Both the position numbers and the translations under genes were made by a program. From NCBI GenBank assembly GCA_964548275.1, contig CAZJQI010000013.1, positions 14,853 to 78,852 of the forward strand: DNA of 64,000 nt, in the 5' to 3' direction. Source of the stretch: JAUVUV01 sp964548275. Lineage in GTDB: Bacteria; Gemmatimonadota; Glassbacteria; GWA2-58-10. Position 1 is the first letter of the stretch. The number at the start of each line of letters is the position of its first letter. This document shows, piece by piece, positions 18,372 through 26,375 of the stretch. A model generated the notes under the pieces. That model did no database searches, was not told the origin of the DNA, and worked only from the letters and a program-made list of their open reading frames with translations.

Positions 18372-19604
18372 ATGGAGCATCCTCCGGCAAAAGTTGAAAG
18401 AAAGGCTCAAGGAGCAAAGAAAAGGGCGGTCAAGGGTCCGGAGCACAAGGCAAGTGTCGGCTGGACCCACCCGGAACGTGTACGCCTGGTTACCGAGGCC
18501 TGCCCTTTCTATCTTGAGGCGGGAGGAAGTATCGCCCCGGTGGATGTGGAGTATGAAACATACGGAAAGCTGAACGCAGCCAAGGACAACGCGATCTTGA
18601 TCGTGCACGCCCTTTCGGGGGATGCCCACGTTGCAGGATGGGACGCGGAAGCCAATAAAAGGGGCCGCAAGTGGCGTATCAGGAAACCTGGCTGGTGGGA
18701 CGATATGGTCGGTCCGGGTGAACCGCTGGACACCGAGCGCTACTTTCTGATCTGCTCAAATGTGCTTGGAAGCTGCTACGGCACCACCGGACCGATAGAT
18801 CTGGACCCGCGAACGGGCCGGCCTTACGGCCTGCGCTTTCCGCTGGTCACGGTGGGGGATTGGGTGCGCCTTCAGGCTCTCCTGCTTGACCATCTTGGAA
18901 TAGACCGCATCTACGCGGTAATCGGGGGTTCACTGGCAGGCCAGCAGGCTCTCGAGTGGGCTCTGGCTTTCCCGGACAGAGTGGAGAATGCGATAATTCT
19001 GGCCTCCAGTGCACGCTTGAGCCCTCAGGGACTGGCTTTCAACGCCGTAGCGCGGCACGCTATCCTGTCAGATCCAAATTTCAATAACGGGGACTACTAC
19101 GGCCGGTCCGCCCCGGCAGAGGGGCTTGCCGCAGCCCGCATGCTCGGCCATATCACCTATCTCAGTGATGAGGCGATGTACCGCAAGTTCGGCCGCCGGC
19201 TTCAGGGCAAAAGCGCCCCTGAGTTCAGTTTCGGTATAGAGTTCGAAGTTGAAAGCTACCTTGCCTACCAGGGCAAGTCTTTTGTGGAGCGTTTCGATGC
19301 CAATTCCTACCTTTATATCACCAGGGCGATGGATTATTACGACGCTGCCCGGAACTGGGGCGGCGGCGAACTGACAGCGGCCTGCAGCAGGATCAACTCC
19401 CGGATAATGGTGGTCTCCTTTTCCTCAGACTGGCTCTATCCGCCAAAGGAATGTGAGGAGCTCGCTCTGGCAATCTGCCGCAACGGCAAACCGGTTACCT
19501 ATGTGATGGTTCCAAGTGACTATGGGCACGATGCTTTCCTTGTGGAAACCGAGGCGCTGGGCGACCTGGTTCGCAATTTTCTCGCCCGGGGGCGTGATAA
19601 ATGA
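18372..19604 (+). CDS. metX: Homoserine O-acetyltransferase
   Basis: This 410-aa alpha/beta hydrolase acylates homoserine for MetY. A basic, probably disordered extension of about 30 residues precedes the family start. Visible motifs are ILIVHALSGDAHVAG, NVLGSCYGTTGP, the nucleophile elbow GGSLAGQQALEWA (Ser near 195), the catalytic Asp in SSDWLYPP and His in YGHDAFL. The elbow reads GGSLAG rather than the usual GGSMGG. MetX folds can use acetyl- or succinyl-CoA, so the acyl donor is inferred from the adjoining metY. The stop overlaps the metW start by 4 nt. Confidence 0.93.
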   Translation: MEHPPAKVERKAQGAKKRAVKGPEHKASVGWTHPERVRLVTEACPFYLEAGGSIAPVDVEYETYGKLNAAKDNAILIVHALSGDAHVAGWDAEANKRGRKWRIRKPGWWDDMVGPGEPLDTERYFLICSNVLGSCYGTTGPIDLDPRTGRPYGLRFPLVTVGDWVRLQALLLDHLGIDRIYAVIGGSLAGQQALEWALAFPDRVENAIILASSARLSPQGLAFNAVARHAILSDPNFNNGDYYGRSAPAEGLAAARMLGHITYLSDEAMYRKFGRRLQGKSAPEFSFGIEFEVESYLAYQGKSFVERFDANSYLYITRAMDYYDAARNWGGGELTAACSRINSRIMVVSFSSDWLYPPKECEELALAICRNGKPVTYVMVPSDYGHDAFLVETEALGDLVRNFLARGRDK

Positions 19605-20374
19605 GCAAAAAGAAAAAAAATATGGAAAAAACCAGGCCCGACAGATTGACCGAAATACTCAGGCTCTGGGCGAGCCGATACTCCCAGCCGCTCGAGCGCC
19701 TTTCTGCAGACCGCCTTATCGGCCGGATCGAGGAATTTCTTTCCGAGAAACCCGGAGCCAGAAAGAAAAAGAGCAAATCAGGGCGGCGATGGGATCATGA
19801 AGTTATCGAGCGGATTATCACGCAGGGCTCGAGAGTGCTCGACCTGGGCTGCGGCAGCGGCGAACTTCTCGAACGGCTGATTCGTCAGAAAGGTATCCGG
19901 GGCCAGGGTATCGAAATCGACCCGGAAAAGGTCTGCGAATGCGTGGCGCGCGGTGTTTCCGTGTTCCAGGCGGACCTGGATAAAGGTCTCCCCGGATGGC
20001 CTGACAATTCTTTCGATTTCGTAATCCTCGAGAAAACCCTTCAAACCGTGCACGAGCCGGTAAAAGTCCTCTCGGAGATGATCCGCGTGGGCAAGTGGGG
20101 AATCGTGAGTTTCCCTAATTTCGGCTACTGGCATGTCCGTCTGGAACTGGGATTGGGCGGCAAGATGCCGGTTATCGAGTCTCTTCCATATCCCTGGTAC
20201 GCCACGCCTAATATCCATCTTTGCTCACTGGAGGATTTCATGGCCTGGGCCGGGGAGGCCAGGGTAGAGATTATCGAAAGCCACGTCCTTTCCCACGGGG
20301 AGGTACGCCCCTTGCGCGAGGATGACAACCTTTTCGCCGAGGAAGTCCTGTTCGTGGTGCAGGGTAATCCCTAA
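19601..20374 (+). CDS. metW: Methionine biosynthesis protein MetW
   Basis: This 257-aa class I SAM-methyltransferase-fold protein is regularly coupled to metX. The glycine motif VLDLGCGSGELLERL (about 82-96) and the MetW-specific segments EKTLQTVHEP and VSFPNFGYWHVRLELGLGGKMP are present. An N-terminal extension of about 65 residues, rich in lysine and arginine, makes it longer than typical MetW (about 200 aa). ATGA overlap with metX indicates translational coupling. Its biochemical role is not settled in the family. It is thought to assist MetX. Confidence 0.92.
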   Translation: MSKKKKNMEKTRPDRLTEILRLWASRYSQPLERLSADRLIGRIEEFLSEKPGARKKKSKSGRRWDHEVIERIITQGSRVLDLGCGSGELLERLIRQKGIRGQGIEIDPEKVCECVARGVSVFQADLDKGLPGWPDNSFDFVILEKTLQTVHEPVKVLSEMIRVGKWGIVSFPNFGYWHVRLELGLGGKMPVIESLPYPWYATPNIHLCSLEDFMAWAGEARVEIIESHVLSHGEVRPLREDDNLFAEEVLFVVQGNP

Positions 20375-20535
20375 AAATCCTCACCAGAATGCCACACAAC
20401 TCAGCGTCTATCCAAACGCCCCTTTGATGAAATTTTACTTTTGCTTCGACACGCCGATCAGGTTATCTTCCCGTTTGAATCACGGTTTTATTCATGGAAT
20501 TTTTCTAAAATAAGCCCTTCAATAAGGAAGTCAGG

Positions 20536-21657
20536 ATGGAAAGGCTGGTTGTTTATCTTGCCCCGTGTATTTTCTTCATTTCGTGCGCGCCTCCGCAGCC
20601 AGAGGTTCAACCACCTCCAGACCGGGGAGTTTTCGAGATGCTCGCCCTGCATGTGCAGAGCAGGATGAAACTTTCCTACGACTGCAGCGCCGGAGGAGCA
20701 GTGGTCATGAAAGACGGGAAAATTGTCTGCGAGGAGTATTTCGGCAAGACGCACAGGGGGTATGATGCTGTTCCGGTTACGGCTGAGTCGCGTTTCCCGT
20801 TTTTCTCGGTATCCAAGGGATTCGGCGCGGCTGTGCTTGCCTCGCTCGTTTCCGACGGCACCCTTTCCCTGGATGATCCGGTATCGAAATATCTCGATTA
20901 TTTCACAGGAGCCGGTACAGGGGGAAAATACCCGCGTGAGTTCGTAACCGTACGTCACCTGGCAAGTCACAGCTCCGGCCTGCCGGACGACAGTACTCCC
21001 CCACGCACCTGGGATGAGGAGCCGCTGTTTCACGATGTGGTTCTGGAATTCAAGCCGGGAGAAAGCTTTCTTTATACCGAGCTTGCGATGCGGCTGCTGG
21101 GTTATGTGATGGAACTGGCAAGCGGCAAAACCTATGAACAGCTCCTGGCCGAGCGTGTCGTGGAACCTCTGGGGATCAGCAGCGTGGATTTTGTTCGCCA
21201 GGGCGAGAGCGTGGAGAATGTCGTTTATACCTGCGTGGGTCTGGACTCATCCCACATTGCCTATTCCGATGAATTTGCCCAAAAGCCCTACCCGGGCTCA
21301 GGGCTTTATGGAAACTTGCGTGATATCGCCAGCTATGCCCAGGCCTGGCTGGACGGCGGAAAGGCCGGTGACAGGGAACTTTTCACCGAGGACTACATTG
21401 CCCTTGCCTGGCAGACCCAGCCCCCGGGCCGGGAGCCCGACCCCGACTACGGCCTTCTTTTCTGGCTTTTCCCGCAGGTTGACGCCGTGGTTTTCTCCGG
21501 CATGGCGCACACAATCTGCGCTATCCTGCCTGAGGAAAACATGATACTCGTTATGGGCCTTAACCAGAGGAAGGGTAACCGCGGCTGGAGTTTCCAGGAG
21601 GAGAAAGTGAACCTGGCCCGGATCGGACATGCGATCCTGGATCAAATGGGGGAATGA
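20536..21657 (+). CDS. Lipoprotein serine hydrolase (beta-lactamase class C/PBP4-like)
   Basis: This 373-aa protein has a lipobox (FFISC, Cys near 17) and a proline-rich linker, so it is membrane-anchored outside the cytoplasm. The SxxK motif is SVSK in FPFFSVSKGFGAAV near 95. The second-motif tyrosine is probably in LYTELAMRLLGYVM (YxN read as YTE). PGSGLYGNLRDIASYAQAWLDGG is typical of the family. The C-terminal KTG-like motif is replaced around GMAHTICAILPEE. This family includes esterases, peptidases and true beta-lactamases, and I would not call resistance. GGAAGTCAGG precedes the ATG. Confidence 0.85.
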   Translation: MERLVVYLAPCIFFISCAPPQPEVQPPPDRGVFEMLALHVQSRMKLSYDCSAGGAVVMKDGKIVCEEYFGKTHRGYDAVPVTAESRFPFFSVSKGFGAAVLASLVSDGTLSLDDPVSKYLDYFTGAGTGGKYPREFVTVRHLASHSSGLPDDSTPPRTWDEEPLFHDVVLEFKPGESFLYTELAMRLLGYVMELASGKTYEQLLAERVVEPLGISSVDFVRQGESVENVVYTCVGLDSSHIAYSDEFAQKPYPGSGLYGNLRDIASYAQAWLDGGKAGDRELFTEDYIALAWQTQPPGREPDPDYGLLFWLFPQVDAVVFSGMAHTICAILPEENMILVMGLNQRKGNRGWSFQEEKVNLARIGHAILDQMGE

Positions 21658-21684
21658 GTCTTTATCAGTTTAAAAAATTATCAA

Positions 21685-22350
21685 ATGAACACCATTGTAA
21701 TAGACGGATATAACCTGATCCATCGGGTTGATGAACTCAAGTCAGTTGCCGAGAAAGAAGAATTCGAGTCTGCCCGGAATCAACTGGAGTGGATTCTTTC
21801 ATCTTATCTGGCGAGCCGAAAAGGCGTGCGGGCTGTGGTGGTCTACGACAGTTCCGATCTGCAAGGGAATGCAGCAGGCAGGGGGAGCTATCCCGGGGTG
21901 GGGGTACGTTTCGCTCCTTGCGCGGATGATGTGGTGGTCGAACTGGCCTTTAAATACGCTCGGGAAGGAGACTACGTTCGAGTGGTAAGCTCAGACAGAG
22001 CAGGGGTTGGCTCCCAGCTGGCCGGAGAGCGCCGGATAGAAGTTCTAGCCTCGGATAAATTCTGGAGCACGGCCCTGGCCGCCAGAGGTGGCAGAAAAGA
22101 TAGAGCCGGGTCAAGAAAGAAAATCGAGCAGCTCAATAACGAAAAACCCGGTAAAGTAAGCAAGGCGGAGGTGGAATACTGGCTGCGCGCTTTTGGTGAA
22201 ACAGGGGAGGGTGAAAGGGAGGGAGAAGAATCGGTCGAGAATGCGGTCGAAGACAGAGAACCATCGGAACGGGAACCGGATAAAAGCAATCCAGGCTTGA
22301 AAGAGATAAAAAAAAAGCGCTACCTTCGCCGCCAGAAACGCCGCAGGTGA
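21685..22350 (+). CDS. NYN-domain (YacP/Rae1-like) putative RNase
   Basis: Residues 1-150 form a PIN-like NYN nuclease. IVIDGYNLIHR gives the first acidic residue, VVVYDSSD the second, and YVRVVSSDRAGV the third, followed by the helix containing FAPCADDVVVELAFKYARE. The YacP branch cleaves RNA on ribosomes in Bacillus. The last 75 residues are lysine- and glutamate-rich and end in RRQKRRR, which suggests RNA or ribosome contact. It starts 27 bp after the serine hydrolase and ends convergent with the ribokinase. Confidence 0.85.
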   Translation: MNTIVIDGYNLIHRVDELKSVAEKEEFESARNQLEWILSSYLASRKGVRAVVVYDSSDLQGNAAGRGSYPGVGVRFAPCADDVVVELAFKYAREGDYVRVVSSDRAGVGSQLAGERRIEVLASDKFWSTALAARGGRKDRAGSRKKIEQLNNEKPGKVSKAEVEYWLRAFGETGEGEREGEESVENAVEDREPSEREPDKSNPGLKEIKKKRYLRRQKRRR

Positions 22351-22381
22351 GCGCCTGTGAATTATATGCGAAACGACAATT

Positions 22382-23284
22382 TTACAGATCAGCCAGGCAG
22401 GGAAGGCTGTCCTGTGCGCCGAGCCGGGTAGTGGAAAAGGCTGCTGCCCGTGATGCAAACTCGATAGCTTCTTCTATACTTCCCCCGGCAGCTAATTTGG
22501 CTGCCAGCGCCCCGTTGAAACAGTCTCCCGCAGCAGTGCTGTCCACAGAATCGACCTCCACTGTTTTAAACATCCTCACCTGATTGCCGTCATCCAGAAG
22601 GCTGCCGCTGCTGCCCCTGGTCACCAGCACCAGTTGCGCTCCCTTGTCTCTAAGCGCAGCAGCCTGCGCTCTGGCGGCTTGTTCATCGCTGCCGCCGATG
22701 CCTGTGAGGATTTCAGCCTCTGTTTCATTCGGGGTGATCAGGTCGATTTGGGCAAGAAGGCTTTTATCAAGGGGCTGCGCAGGCGCAGGATCGAGGATAA
22801 CACGTGCTCCGTGCCTGGCCGCGAGCTCGACAGTGCGGGAAACAGTCTCCAGCGGGATTTCGAGCTGAAGCAGCACCGAGTCGGCTGCGGCGATAGCGCC
22901 TTCGGCAGAATCGACATCACCCGGGGAGAGAGCGCCGTTTGACCCGGCAGCCACCACGATGCTGTTCTCGCCCGTTTGGTCCACAACAATGATCGCCACA
23001 CCTGAGGATCGTTCCGCATCCCTGACAATATAATCCGTGTGAATCCCCTCCCGGCTGAAATTCTCCAGCATCTGGTCCCCGAAAGCATCACGCCCGACAC
23101 GGGCCACGAAATAGGTCTCGGCTCCCAGCCGGGCCGCAGCCACCGCCTGGTTGGCTCCTTTGCCTCCGGCGACCATTGCGAACTCTCCTCCCAGGATTGT
23201 CTCGCCTGGTTTGGGAATCCGGCTGGTCTTGATCACCAGGTCCATGTTCGAGCTTCCAACCACGACTAACGGCTTAGCGCTCAT
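22382..23284 (-). CDS. rbsK: Ribokinase
   Basis: This 300-aa PfkB-family kinase phosphorylates ribose at O5. SSNMDLVIKTSRIPKPGET opens the fold. AGGKGANQAVAAARLG (about 38-53) is the substrate motif, NETEAEILTG is the phosphate/metal motif, and STAAGDCFNGALAA near 250 holds the catalytic aspartate. GAGGAG precedes the ATG. There is no rbs transporter nearby, so it may serve nucleoside salvage. Related PfkB specificities cannot be ruled out fully, but the motifs match RbsK best. Confidence 0.9.
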   Translation of the reverse strand: MSAKPLVVVGSSNMDLVIKTSRIPKPGETILGGEFAMVAGGKGANQAVAAARLGAETYFVARVGRDAFGDQMLENFSREGIHTDYIVRDAERSSGVAIIVVDQTGENSIVVAAGSNGALSPGDVDSAEGAIAAADSVLLQLEIPLETVSRTVELAARHGARVILDPAPAQPLDKSLLAQIDLITPNETEAEILTGIGGSDEQAARAQAAALRDKGAQLVLVTRGSSGSLLDDGNQVRMFKTVEVDSVDSTAAGDCFNGALAAKLAAGGSIEEAIEFASRAAAFSTTRLGAQDSLPCLADL

Positions 23285-23352
23285 GAATCATCTCCTCAAA
23301 CTGTTTATGATGCAAATGTTTTGAGCGAATAACACCTCTTATCGCTGTATTA

Positions 23353-23985
23353 TTACAGGCCGAGAAATTTTTTAATCCCTGCCAGTTTTTCTTTAAGCTT
23401 CTCAGCCAGGCCTTTTTGCTCCTCCTTTTCCGGACTGCCCCTGAGGAATTTCTCCCAATCCCCGCCCAGTATCACAGTGATATCGGTTAAAGCAAAGGCA
23501 TCCTCCTGCGTGCTGAGACGGCTGCAACCGAGAGCCTCGGCCACTGCCCGGCCTAGCCCGGGCCTGTTCGTATGGTTGATCACCACAGTGTTTACATAGT
23601 TGAAATGCTCGGCGTTGTCCATAGCGACCACATCGAAGTGGAAGTCTCTGAGGTGCTGGGCCATCCTTCGGCTTGCACCGGGAACTCCACAGCCATTCAG
23701 TATGCGAACCTCCACTGTTGCCGGTTCCACTATCGGGATTTCCCCTGATTTAAGGTTGTCCGAGAATGTTGTCAGGCCGCCTTTATACTGAAAGAACAGC
23801 GAGCCGAGAAAAAGCAGCAACACCGACGCGCTCACCACCAGACCCAGAACAACAAATGGATTGCTTTTCGATGAAACAGCAGCAGAAGACCGGAACGGAG
23901 TTATCTGTGACCGTTTGGTTTTCTGGATTTTTCGTAAGTTCTTAAGATGTTTGCGTCGCTGTCTGTTTGACGGGCGATCCGGCAT
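23353..23985 (-). CDS. Membrane-anchored LytR_C-domain protein
   Basis: This 210-aa protein has a basic N-terminus (residues 1-40), one transmembrane helix (about 47-66) and an exported LytR C-terminal domain (about 88-180). The domain is seen as VEVRILNGCGVPGASRRMAQ, VVINHTNRPGLGRAVAEALG and TDITVILGGDW. It lacks the LytR-CpsA-Psr catalytic domain. Proteins of this type often lie near yqeK/rsfS. Here yqeK is two genes upstream with a SagB-type gene between. The function is unknown and presumed to be in the cell envelope. Confidence 0.8.
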   Translation of the reverse strand: MPDRPSNRQRRKHLKNLRKIQKTKRSQITPFRSSAAVSSKSNPFVVLGLVVSASVLLLFLGSLFFQYKGGLTTFSDNLKSGEIPIVEPATVEVRILNGCGVPGASRRMAQHLRDFHFDVVAMDNAEHFNYVNTVVINHTNRPGLGRAVAEALGCSRLSTQEDAFALTDITVILGGDWEKFLRGSPEKEEQKGLAEKLKEKLAGIKKFLGL

Positions 23986-24075
23986 AAAAGCTCAATCTCA
24001 AACTTTAGAGTACAATGAAATCGGCACGCACACAGGAAAAGTTTGATATATCAGTCTTTTGTTGTCGAAGCTCTT

Positions 24076-24792
24076 TTATTTCTTTCCCAGAGGCATTATG
24101 CAATGTGGGTGCTCGTTATCATCCAGGTTCAGTAATTGTTTCACCTGGTCGTCATGAAAAGCCCCCACAAAAACTGTTCCGATATCCAGGGAGACTGCCT
24201 GCAAATATACGTTTTGCGCTGCACAGCCGACCTCGATGTGGGCATATTTTATCCCTCTGTTGCCATACTTTCCAGTGATTCTTTCATAGATTGTGGTGAA
24301 TACAACAACCGCAGCACCGTTTTTGACACAGGCCTGTCCGAGGGCTGCGGAGCACAGTTCCGCCCGCCTGTCTCCCCCGGCCACTTTAACCAGTGCATGT
24401 CCGTTCGTTTTGTACCTGTAGATACCGGCAGACAATCCGCTAACATTTCCGGCAACAAGGTACACCTCGAGCGGATATAGCGCTCCCGCCGAAGGGGTTG
24501 TTCTTAAGCCTCTCTGGTCGGTTATTCCCTGGGCGGCCCACAGAAGCTGGGATACTTCGGAAATATCCAGTGGCTGGTCCCTGTAATCCCTGACCGACCT
24601 TCTCTGGAGCAAAGCTTTTTCTATGGAAAGCTTGCTTTCATATTTAGGCTCGGGAAGGTTTATGATGTCTGGAGTTTCGGAATTTAATAAATTCATGTTG
24701 TTCGTAAGAAAAACTATCAAGAATAAAAAAGTTAATCTGTAACTTCTTGCCGCCCTTGAAATTATTACTGCTGTTCGTTTTTTCTTACTCAT
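24076..24792 (-). CDS. SagB-type nitroreductase-family oxidoreductase, membrane-anchored
   Basis: This 238-aa flavoprotein of the nitroreductase fold resembles SagB/ThcOx. A hydrophobic segment at residues 20-36 may be a signal anchor. The fold is visible as LQRRSVRDYRDQPLDISEVSQLLWAAQG, TTPSAGALYPLEVYLV, IYRYKTNGHALV and IEVGCAAQNVYLQAVSLDIGTV. SagB proteins dehydrogenate azoline rings in peptide natural products, but no cyclodehydratase or precursor peptide is present here. Many stand-alone members have unknown substrates. AAAGGAG precedes the ATG, and a promoter lies at 24951-24978. Composition is more AT-rich than its neighbours. Confidence 0.82.
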   Translation of the reverse strand: MSKKKRTAVIISRAARSYRLTFLFLIVFLTNNMNLLNSETPDIINLPEPKYESKLSIEKALLQRRSVRDYRDQPLDISEVSQLLWAAQGITDQRGLRTTPSAGALYPLEVYLVAGNVSGLSAGIYRYKTNGHALVKVAGGDRRAELCSAALGQACVKNGAAVVVFTTIYERITGKYGNRGIKYAHIEVGCAAQNVYLQAVSLDIGTVFVGAFHDDQVKQLLNLDDNEHPHCIMPLGKK

Positions 24793-24950
24793 AAGTTTCT
24801 CCTTTCCAGAGGTTATGTTCTCTGGCGAGCGGCATATTTAAACGATATTTCACTCTATCACACCTTTTCACCCCGTTTTAACCGTGTCCGGAAAAGCTCC
24901 AGCGATTTTAGCTCGCCAGTCTGTATAGTGGATCGAAACTGATGGTTTAA

Positions 24951-24978
24951 GATATAATTCAAACACCCATCTTGTCAA
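24951..24978 (-). promoter_or_regulatory. Promoter of the SagB-type gene
   Basis: On the minus strand TTGACA (24978-24973), a 16-nt spacer and TATATC (24956-24951). The predicted start near 24944 leaves a leader of about 150 nt before the ATG at 24792. No RNA structure in the leader was recognised. Confidence 0.6.
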
Positions 24979-25031
24979 AAGATGTTCGCCTGATCCAAGC
25001 TGAATTTTTACATATTTAACAATCTCAAAGT

Positions 25032-25634
25032 CTATTTGCTACAAATCTGGTTCCAGGCAGCGACACCGTTGGGATGCAGGGGCCGGCCCTTGGACAGTGT
25101 GTAGGTGAGCTTGCGATAAAGAACCGTGTGGTAAACCTCTTCCAGATCCACAAGTGTCTGTTTAGTTAAAGCTGGCACGTCAGGCTCAGTCGCTCGTATT
25201 TCGCGCCAGGGGTCAAGATAATCCGCGCAAAAAAGTATTTTATCCAGGGTGGTGGCATTCAGGCGCCCGGTGGTATGGTAATAGACAGCCGAAAGAATCT
25301 CATCGTCCGTTATCTTGAGGCGGGTTCGGATATAATGAGCGGCCAGGGGCGCGTGAAGAAGACCGCCGCCGATCCTCAAGGAATCCTCGTCGACAGGAAC
25401 GGATTCGGCGACTACCAACTCGCGCAAATCTTTCTGGGAGAAGCCCTTGTACAGGTCGTGGGCCAGACCGGCGACATAGGCTTTTTCGGCTAATGAATCC
25501 GATTTGATCACAGACCCTGCGATCCTCCGCGCAAACTCGGCCACAGAGCGGGTATGGCGTACAAGGGGTTTGCCGCTGTAGCGTTTCTCCATCTCTTTTT
25601 CCAGATGCCTGATCGCTGAATCGAATTGACCCAT
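25032..25634 (-). CDS. yqeK: YqeK-type HD-domain hydrolase (Ap4A hydrolase)
   Basis: This 200-aa cytoplasmic HD phosphohydrolase is predicted to cleave diadenosine tetraphosphate. The metal ligands appear in order: H in LVRHTRSVAEFAR, HD in AGLAHDLYK, H in LLHAPLAAHYI, H in VYYHTTG, and D in ILFCADYLDPWR. The YqeK family keeps HAPLAA and a final ADYLEP-like motif, both seen here. AAGG precedes the ATG at 25634. It is the last gene of the leftward ABC-F/hflX/pdxJ run (24-bp gap to pdxJ). Confidence 0.88.
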   Translation of the reverse strand: MGQFDSAIRHLEKEMEKRYSGKPLVRHTRSVAEFARRIAGSVIKSDSLAEKAYVAGLAHDLYKGFSQKDLRELVVAESVPVDEDSLRIGGGLLHAPLAAHYIRTRLKITDDEILSAVYYHTTGRLNATTLDKILFCADYLDPWREIRATEPDVPALTKQTLVDLEEVYHTVLYRKLTYTLSKGRPLHPNGVAAWNQICSK

Positions 25635-25658
25635 TTTAGCCTTGAAATACGGTTTAAC

Positions 25659-26375
25659 CTATTCTGACAAAAGATCTTTCATTTCACGGACCGCCTTTTT
25701 GATGCCGACAAACACGGCGCGGCTCACGATGCTATGTCCGATATTGACCTCCATGAGTTGAGGGATCGTTTTTATTGCAAAAATGTTGATATAATTGAGT
25801 CCGTGGCCGGCAAAGACAGCCAGACCCGCTTCCCCGGCCACCCGCGCAGCCTCTTTCAGCTTGGCCAGTTCCTTTTCGACTTCCTCTTCAGTGCGGGCAT
25901 TGGCATAGGAGCCGGTGTGCAGTTCGACAGCATCCGCCCCCACTTGCTTTGAGACACGCATTATCTCAACAACAGGATCGACAAAAAGGCTCACTCTTAT
26001 TCCGGCATCTTTCAATCTTTTGACAACTGCCTTGAGGTTATCCCTGTGAGTCAGGACATCGAGCCCCCCCTCGGTAGTGACCTCTTCGCGTTTTTCAGGC
26101 ACCAGGGTCGCCTGGTCAGGGAGCACGCGCAGGGCAATTTGGACGATTTCTTCGTTGAGTGCCATTTCCAGGTTGAGATGGGTCTGCACGGTTTTTCTGA
26201 GTAGCTCGAGATCGTGGTCTTGAATGTGCCTGCGGTCTTCGCGCAGATGAATCGTGATACCGTCTGCGCCACCCAGTTCCGCAAGTACGGCGGCTGCCAC
26301 GGGATCGGGTTCCACTGTGCGGCGGGCCTGGCGGACAGTGGCCACGTGATCCACGTTAACTCCGAGTTTAATCAA
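25659..26375 (-). CDS. pdxJ: Pyridoxine 5'-phosphate synthase
   Basis: This 238-aa TIM barrel condenses 1-deoxyxylulose 5-phosphate with 3-amino-2-oxopropyl phosphate in the DXP-dependent vitamin B6 pathway. KLGVNVDHVATVRQARR, ITIHLREDRRHI, VELHTGSYANA and VFAGHGLNYIN are diagnostic. The start is TTG at 26375 inside the end of hflX, 5 nt after GGAGG, so translation is coupled to hflX. The length is normal and the catalytic residues appear intact. Confidence 0.96.
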   Translation of the reverse strand: MIKLGVNVDHVATVRQARRTVEPDPVAAAVLAELGGADGITIHLREDRRHIQDHDLELLRKTVQTHLNLEMALNEEIVQIALRVLPDQATLVPEKREEVTTEGGLDVLTHRDNLKAVVKRLKDAGIRVSLFVDPVVEIMRVSKQVGADAVELHTGSYANARTEEEVEKELAKLKEAARVAGEAGLAVFAGHGLNYINIFAIKTIPQLMEVNIGHSIVSRAVFVGIKKAVREMKDLLSE

